DNA from: CAWEHT01 sp963808455
GTDB lineage: Bacteria > Chloroflexota > Anaerolineae > CG2-30-64-16
DNA length: 37,646 nt
Direction of reading: 5' to 3'
Assembly (NCBI GenBank): GCA_963808455.1
Contig: CAWEHT010000035.1
Coordinates: forward strand, 1-37,646
Below are positions 33,831-37,646 of the stretch, one piece after another. Made by a program: the position numbers and the translations under genes. Every line of letters starts with the position of its first letter. Positions within the stretch are counted from its first letter, which is position 1. The notes below the pieces were generated by a model, which did no database searches, was not told the origin of the DNA, and worked only from the letters and a program-made list of their open reading frames with translations.

Positions 33831-35719
33831 CTATTCGTGAGATTGTTCCGGATTTCTTCCGCTGCCGTCTGCGCCCTTTGCAGCAACGAGGTAGATCTGG
33901 GCGCGCCATCGATAGACAGACCGCGAAAAAGGAAAAGGGCAAAGATCGAAGTCCCGCACCATGACGGCGCGGTCCCATGGAAAGCTGTCCGGCAGAAATC
34001 GAGCACGCGCTTGCGTCTCGTCCTCGCCTCCCAGTTCTTCCACACTGAGGAGAAACGAGCGCCCGCTCGCTCTCCTCGATAAACCAGTAGTTCATTGCCT
34101 CGGCTTCATTTTTCTTGCACCATGGTGGTTGGATCGGCAACACGTGGTTCTCCAAGGCCAGCATGTGCTGGTACGATCCGATCATGTAGCAACCCTTCGG
34201 GACCACCGCATTCAGTGATTGTGACGCGTCGCGAAGCGTGAATGTGGCCGAAGCGTACCAGATTCCGTCCAACGCGAGATTCACGGCGAAAAAGACGGTC
34301 ACCACGGACCACGTCACCAGTTGTGGCTTCTTGGACAGGCAGTATCCGGCCGATCCTGCCACGCAGAGCGCCGTCGCAAGCAGGAACAGCACTCGCGGCA
34401 GCGGCGCGTCGATCCAGCGGAGCCAGCGACCATCGAGGTCCTGCATCCCTTGGAACACGTAGCGCGACCAGACGTATCCGATGCAGACAACCAGCAGCAA
34501 CCGCCAGACGAGCGCCAGGTTGCCCGGGCCGCACGTCCAGGACCGGCCTGCTGCAAGCGAGAACTGAGTGGTCCGCATCACCGCGGATGCGGCCAGGACC
34601 GTGCATGGCGCCAGGAACATGATGAACCGTCGTTCGGGATGAAACGGGGCGAGCAGGACCATCGGCATGGTCCCAAGAAACCGAGCATGCCCAGTAGAAC
34701 TCGGGCATCGAGATTTCCGCTACTACGGTGCGGAATCCTCGCTGGAGCGAGCGGCGCAATCCCCACGAACCAAAGAAAGACCAGCATCATGATCGGCGCC
34801 GCGCTTATGCCGGAGAACGGCAGACTGAAGAACGAATGTGGAATCTGGCGAAAATATTCCCATAGGCTCGAGTAGCTTCCGGAGTCGATGTTGGACTTGC
34901 CTATCGTTCTCATGAAGAACTGAACGTGATGATAGTTCGGCACGAAGTATCCCAGCGTCACGATTGCGGCCAGGGCAGCCCCGGCGGCCAGGAAGTATGC
35001 TAACCGCGGTCGGTTCTACCTCCTTGCGGACAAAACAACTCAGCATGACAAAAAGCAGGACCGCGGGCAAACAGTAGATCGCGGTGAGTTTCGTAAGCAC
35101 GGCGGCCACAAAGGAAGCCCCGGCTAGCGCCATCCACCAGCGGCTGCCGCTCTTGCCGAGTTCCCAGAAGAACATGACGCCGGTCAGGAAACACATTTCC
35201 GGGACCGTCGGCACCCCGCATCTTGCATTCATCAGCGTGGCATGCATTGTCCCCAGGAGCAAGACGGTCAACATCGCTCCCTTCGTGGAGAAGGACCGCT
35301 TCATGACCACGTACGTCATGAGCAGAACAAGCCACAAGCTCACCAGCGGCCAGAGCCTTGCCGTGAGCACGCTAACGCCGAGACTTGCGAAGACTCCCCA
35401 TTGAACCAGCGTGAACAAGGGCGTTGCCACAAGGCCCTGGTTGAAATCGTCCGGGGCAAAGGCGCGCAAAGAGCACTTTGCAGCGCGGGCTGTGGTTCCA
35501 GAAGCCCTCGTCCAGGAAATCCCAGTGTTTCAGCGGCGAGGGATCACATGCCAAGTTCGTCGCTTGGAATAGGAACAAACCCAAGAAGAGCAGGGCGGGG
35601 CCGACAAAACGCGCGGAGCTTGCGGTCACCCGCGCCGGGGTCCCCGGGGACATGCGCTCGGTTGTCAATTTCGTGACGTCAACCGGTTCCACTTGCCAGG
35701 CTCCCGTTTGCGCGGCCAT
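33831..35719 (-). CDS. GT39/ArnT-like membrane glycosyltransferase (several frameshifts)
   Basis: Pieces in several frames line up in order to about 630 residues: an N-terminal helix VGPALLFLGLFLFQATNLA; HWDFLDEGFWNHSPRCKVLF (the acidic first loop of dolichyl-P-sugar transferases); FNQGLVATPLFTLVQWGVFA; NARCGVPTVPEMCFLTGVMF; GYFVPNYHHVQFFMRTIGKS; MVLLAPFHPERRFIMFLAP; and a C-terminal EELGGEDETQARARFLPDSF. Breaks lie near 35470, 35010, 34680 and 34050 at least. Such a number in one gene points to sequence errors or decay. ATG 35719, 7 bp after the aminotransferase stop. Confidence 0.65.
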
Positions 35720-35725
35720 GAGGCG

Positions 35726-36947
35726 CTATCCTGTTGGGCCCGACCGCCGATCGCGAATACCTGCGAGGACCTTCTCGCGTTGCGCATCCGTAATCCCCAC
35801 CGAACAGGGAAGGCTCAGGGCGTCCCGGTACAGGCGATCGGCCACGGGACAACTCCGCCGCGGGCCGATGTTCGGCATAAGCGCGACTCGCATGCATGGG
35901 CTGCCAGAGGGGACGGGTCTTAATTCGCTCGGCGGCCAGCCGCCGCAAGCAATTCCCGGCTGTCCATGCCGAAGGCGGCCGCGTCGACAAGCACGGTGTA
36001 CATCCAAAACGTGCTTTTCGCCCAGTCGCCTCCGGCATGGGCGTTATCCCCGGCACCTGCCGAAACTTCTCGCCGTAGTCGGCCGCGTCGCCGCTTGGCT
36101 GCCACGTATTCTTCCAACTTCTCCATCTGGGCCACGCCGATCGCGGCCAGCACGTTCGTAAGCCGATAGTTGTAGCCGATCTCGTGGTGCATGTATTCCA
36201 GGGGATCATCCTTGGCCTGGGTGGTCAGGTACTTCGCCTTGTCGGCCCACTCTTCACGGTCGGTGGCGATCATCCCGCCGCCGCCCGTGGTGATCAGCTT
36301 GTTGCCGTTGAAGCTGAAACAGGCGATGTCGCCCAGGCTGCCGACGGCCCGCTCCCGGTAATGGGCCCCCAGGCCCTCGGTGGCATCCTCGATCACGGGG
36401 AGATCGAACTTGCGGGCCAGTTCCACGATCGGCTGCATGTCCACGGGGTGGCCCAGCAAGTGGACCGGCAGGACCGCGCGGACCGGCCGTCCGGTCTCGC
36501 GGTCCCGCAACACCTTGCCGGACCATCGGCACCGGCCGCCGGAGAAAATCGGCCACCTGCTGCGGGTCCATCTGCCAGTAGTGCGGGTCTGCATCGATGA
36601 AGACGGGCCAAATGCCCAGATAACGGACCGCATTTGCAGGGGCAATGAACGTCAGGTCGGAGACGAGCACCTCGTCACCGGACTGCACCCCGGCGACCCG
36701 CAGGGCCACGTGCAAAGCGGCCGTGCCGTTGACGACGGCCACCGCCCGCCGACAACCGACGCACTGGGCCAAGGCGCTCGAACCGATCGACGTAGGCCCC
36801 GACCGACGACACCCAACCGGTATCGAGACATTCGCGAACGTATTGCCACTCGTTGCCGCGGATCTCGGGCACGCTCAGCGGCACGACGTCGTCCGGCAAC
36901 CCAGGGTACTGGGTGCCCCGGTTGCCAGACTCAAACGGCGTAGACAT
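35726..36947 (-). CDS. legC: LegC-family sugar aminotransferase (several frameshifts)
   Basis: DegT/DnrJ/EryC1/StrS-type PLP aminotransferase, about 400 residues when joined: VPLSVPEIRGNEWQYVREC, LDTGWVSSVGAYVDRFER, AVVNGTAALHVALRVAGV, LTFIAPANAVRYLG, LPVHLLGHPVDMQPIVELA, VIEDATEGLGAHY, CFSFNGNKLITTGGGGM (PLP-binding Lys), AKYLTTQAKDDPLEYMHHEI, GYNYRLTNVLAAIGVAQ and a C-terminal SLPCSVGITDAQREKVLAGI. These words match LegC/PglE-type enzymes that aminate a 4-keto-UDP-sugar. At least four frameshifts occur (about 36780, 36530, 36110, 35900). It follows the dehydratase gene, overlapping it by 17 nt. Confidence 0.82.
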
Positions 36948-37646
36948 CAGGACTGCTCTTCCGGGGCTGCCGGCGAATCCATGCGATCGTATCCCGTAAT
37001 CCGTCTTCCAGGCTGACTTTCGGTTCCCAGGCCAACAAGCGGCGGGCGAGGGAATTGTCGGCCAGCAGGCGGTCCACCTCGCTCAGGACGGGGCGCATCC
37101 GCTCCTCTTCGCTCTCGATCCTGACGCGCATGCCCACCAGGTCGGCGATCAGAAGGGCCAACTGGCCGATGCCGATCTCCCGACCCGAGCCGAAGTTGAT
37201 CGTCTGTCCCACGGCGGCGTCGCACTCGGCCGCCGCGACAAACCCCTCGACCGTGTTCGCGACGTAGTTCATGTCGCGCGTCGGCGCGAGATTGCCCAAT
37301 CGCACGACCTCCTTGCCGGCCAGGCATTGTGCGATGATCGTGGGGACCACGGCGCGGGCCGACTGTCGCGGGCCAAAGGTATTGAAAGGGCGGACAGTGA
37401 CGACGGGCACCCCGAACGAGCAATAGAAGGCCTCGACCATCTTGTCTGCGCCGATCTTGCTGGCCGAATAGGGCGATTGGCCTTGGAGCGGGTGCTTTTC
37501 ATCGATGGGAACATAGCGCGCCGTGCCGTAGACCTCGCTCGTGGAGGTATGCACGACTCGCGCCGTGCCTAGGTCGCGTGCCGCCTGGAGCACGTGGAGC
37601 GTGCCTTGCACGTTCGTGCGAACGTAGGAAAGCGGAGCACGATAGG
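36931..37646 (-). CDS. legB: NAD-dependent sugar-nucleotide 4,6-dehydratase/epimerase, LegB-like (partial)
   Basis: Extended short-chain dehydrogenase; the first 70 or so residues lie outside the window. Visible: YVRTNVQGTLHVLQAARDLG, VVHTSTSEVYGTARYVP, HPLQGQSPYSASKIGADKMV (catalytic YxxxK), VVTVRPFNTFGPRQSARAVV, RDMNYVANTVEGFVAA and TINFGSGREIGIGQLA. This order and the adjacency to a LegC-like aminotransferase match LegB, which makes the 4-keto-6-deoxy sugar nucleotide for legionaminic acid or related amino sugars. The rest of the pathway is not in view. The frame is intact. Confidence 0.85.
   Translation of the reverse strand, partial: YRAPLSYVRTNVQGTLHVLQAARDLGTARVVHTSTSEVYGTARYVPIDEKHPLQGQSPYSASKIGADKMVEAFYCSFGVPVVTVRPFNTFGPRQSARAVVPTIIAQCLAGKEVVRLGNLAPTRDMNYVANTVEGFVAAAECDAAVGQTINFGSGREIGIGQLALLIADLVGMRVRIESEEERMRPVLSEVDRLLADNSLARRLLAWEPKVSLEDGLRDTIAWIRRQPRKSSPDVYAV

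Overview
The window is GC-rich bacterial DNA, most like a Chloroflexota (Anaerolineae-type) chromosome or metagenomic contig. This rests on long Pro/Ala/Thr-rich lipoprotein linkers, a DUF2723 membrane protein, a DUF333/serine-hydrolase lipoprotein and a nucleotidyltransferase with a small helical partner. It is an inference from gene flavour, not from a marker gene.

Layout. (1) 1-1180, decayed DNA on +: a von Willebrand A fragment, the C-terminus of a molybdenum hydroxylase large subunit, then an internally deleted corrinoid-protein gene that keeps its promoter and operator. (2) 1486-6456: a BMP-type (purine-nucleoside-like) ABC importer with a fused ATPase-permease, a second permease and a lipoprotein binding protein. 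(3) 6681-13353: a + strand catabolic cluster with corrinoid protein, MtmB-family methyltransferase, GntR/HutC regulator, cytosine-deaminase-like amidohydrolase, second corrinoid protein and second MtmB-family methyltransferase. (4) 13356-17026, convergent on -: a three-subunit molybdenum hydroxylase of the xanthine dehydrogenase family. (5) 17170-17532: a CAU-anticodon tRNA interrupted by a 290-nt group I intron. (6) 17598-26231, housekeeping and miscellaneous: DUF2723 protein, phosphofructokinase, CPBP protease, GNAT acetyltransferase, nucleotidyltransferase pair, DUF333/serine hydrolase. (7) 26532-37646, on -: a surface-polysaccharide cluster with legB/legC-like sugar genes, glycosyltransferases, a flippase and an O-antigen-ligase stub.

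The most interesting part is 824-17026. Two MtmB-family (monomethylamine methyltransferase) proteins have glycine where the archaeal enzymes have pyrrolysine. Each is paired with its own corrinoid protein. They sit with a nucleobase-deaminase-like enzyme, a nucleoside-type importer and a molybdenum hydroxylase. The transporter operon and the first methyltransferase operon start from the same promoter plus an 18-bp palindrome (ACGTCAAACGTTTGACGT and a one-base variant). I infer uptake and corrinoid-dependent N-demethylation of a methylated nucleobase-like or other N-heterocyclic compound, with deamination and ring hydroxylation. The substrate is not determined. No methylcorrinoid:tetrahydrofolate methyltransferase or corrinoid activase is visible in the window.

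Caution: many clear genes are broken by one or more single-nucleotide frameshifts, with the highest density around 33.8-36.9 kb. Uncorrected indel errors in the assembly are the simplest explanation, so I call most of these genes CDS with a noted frameshift and keep 'pseudogene' for those with missing parts.
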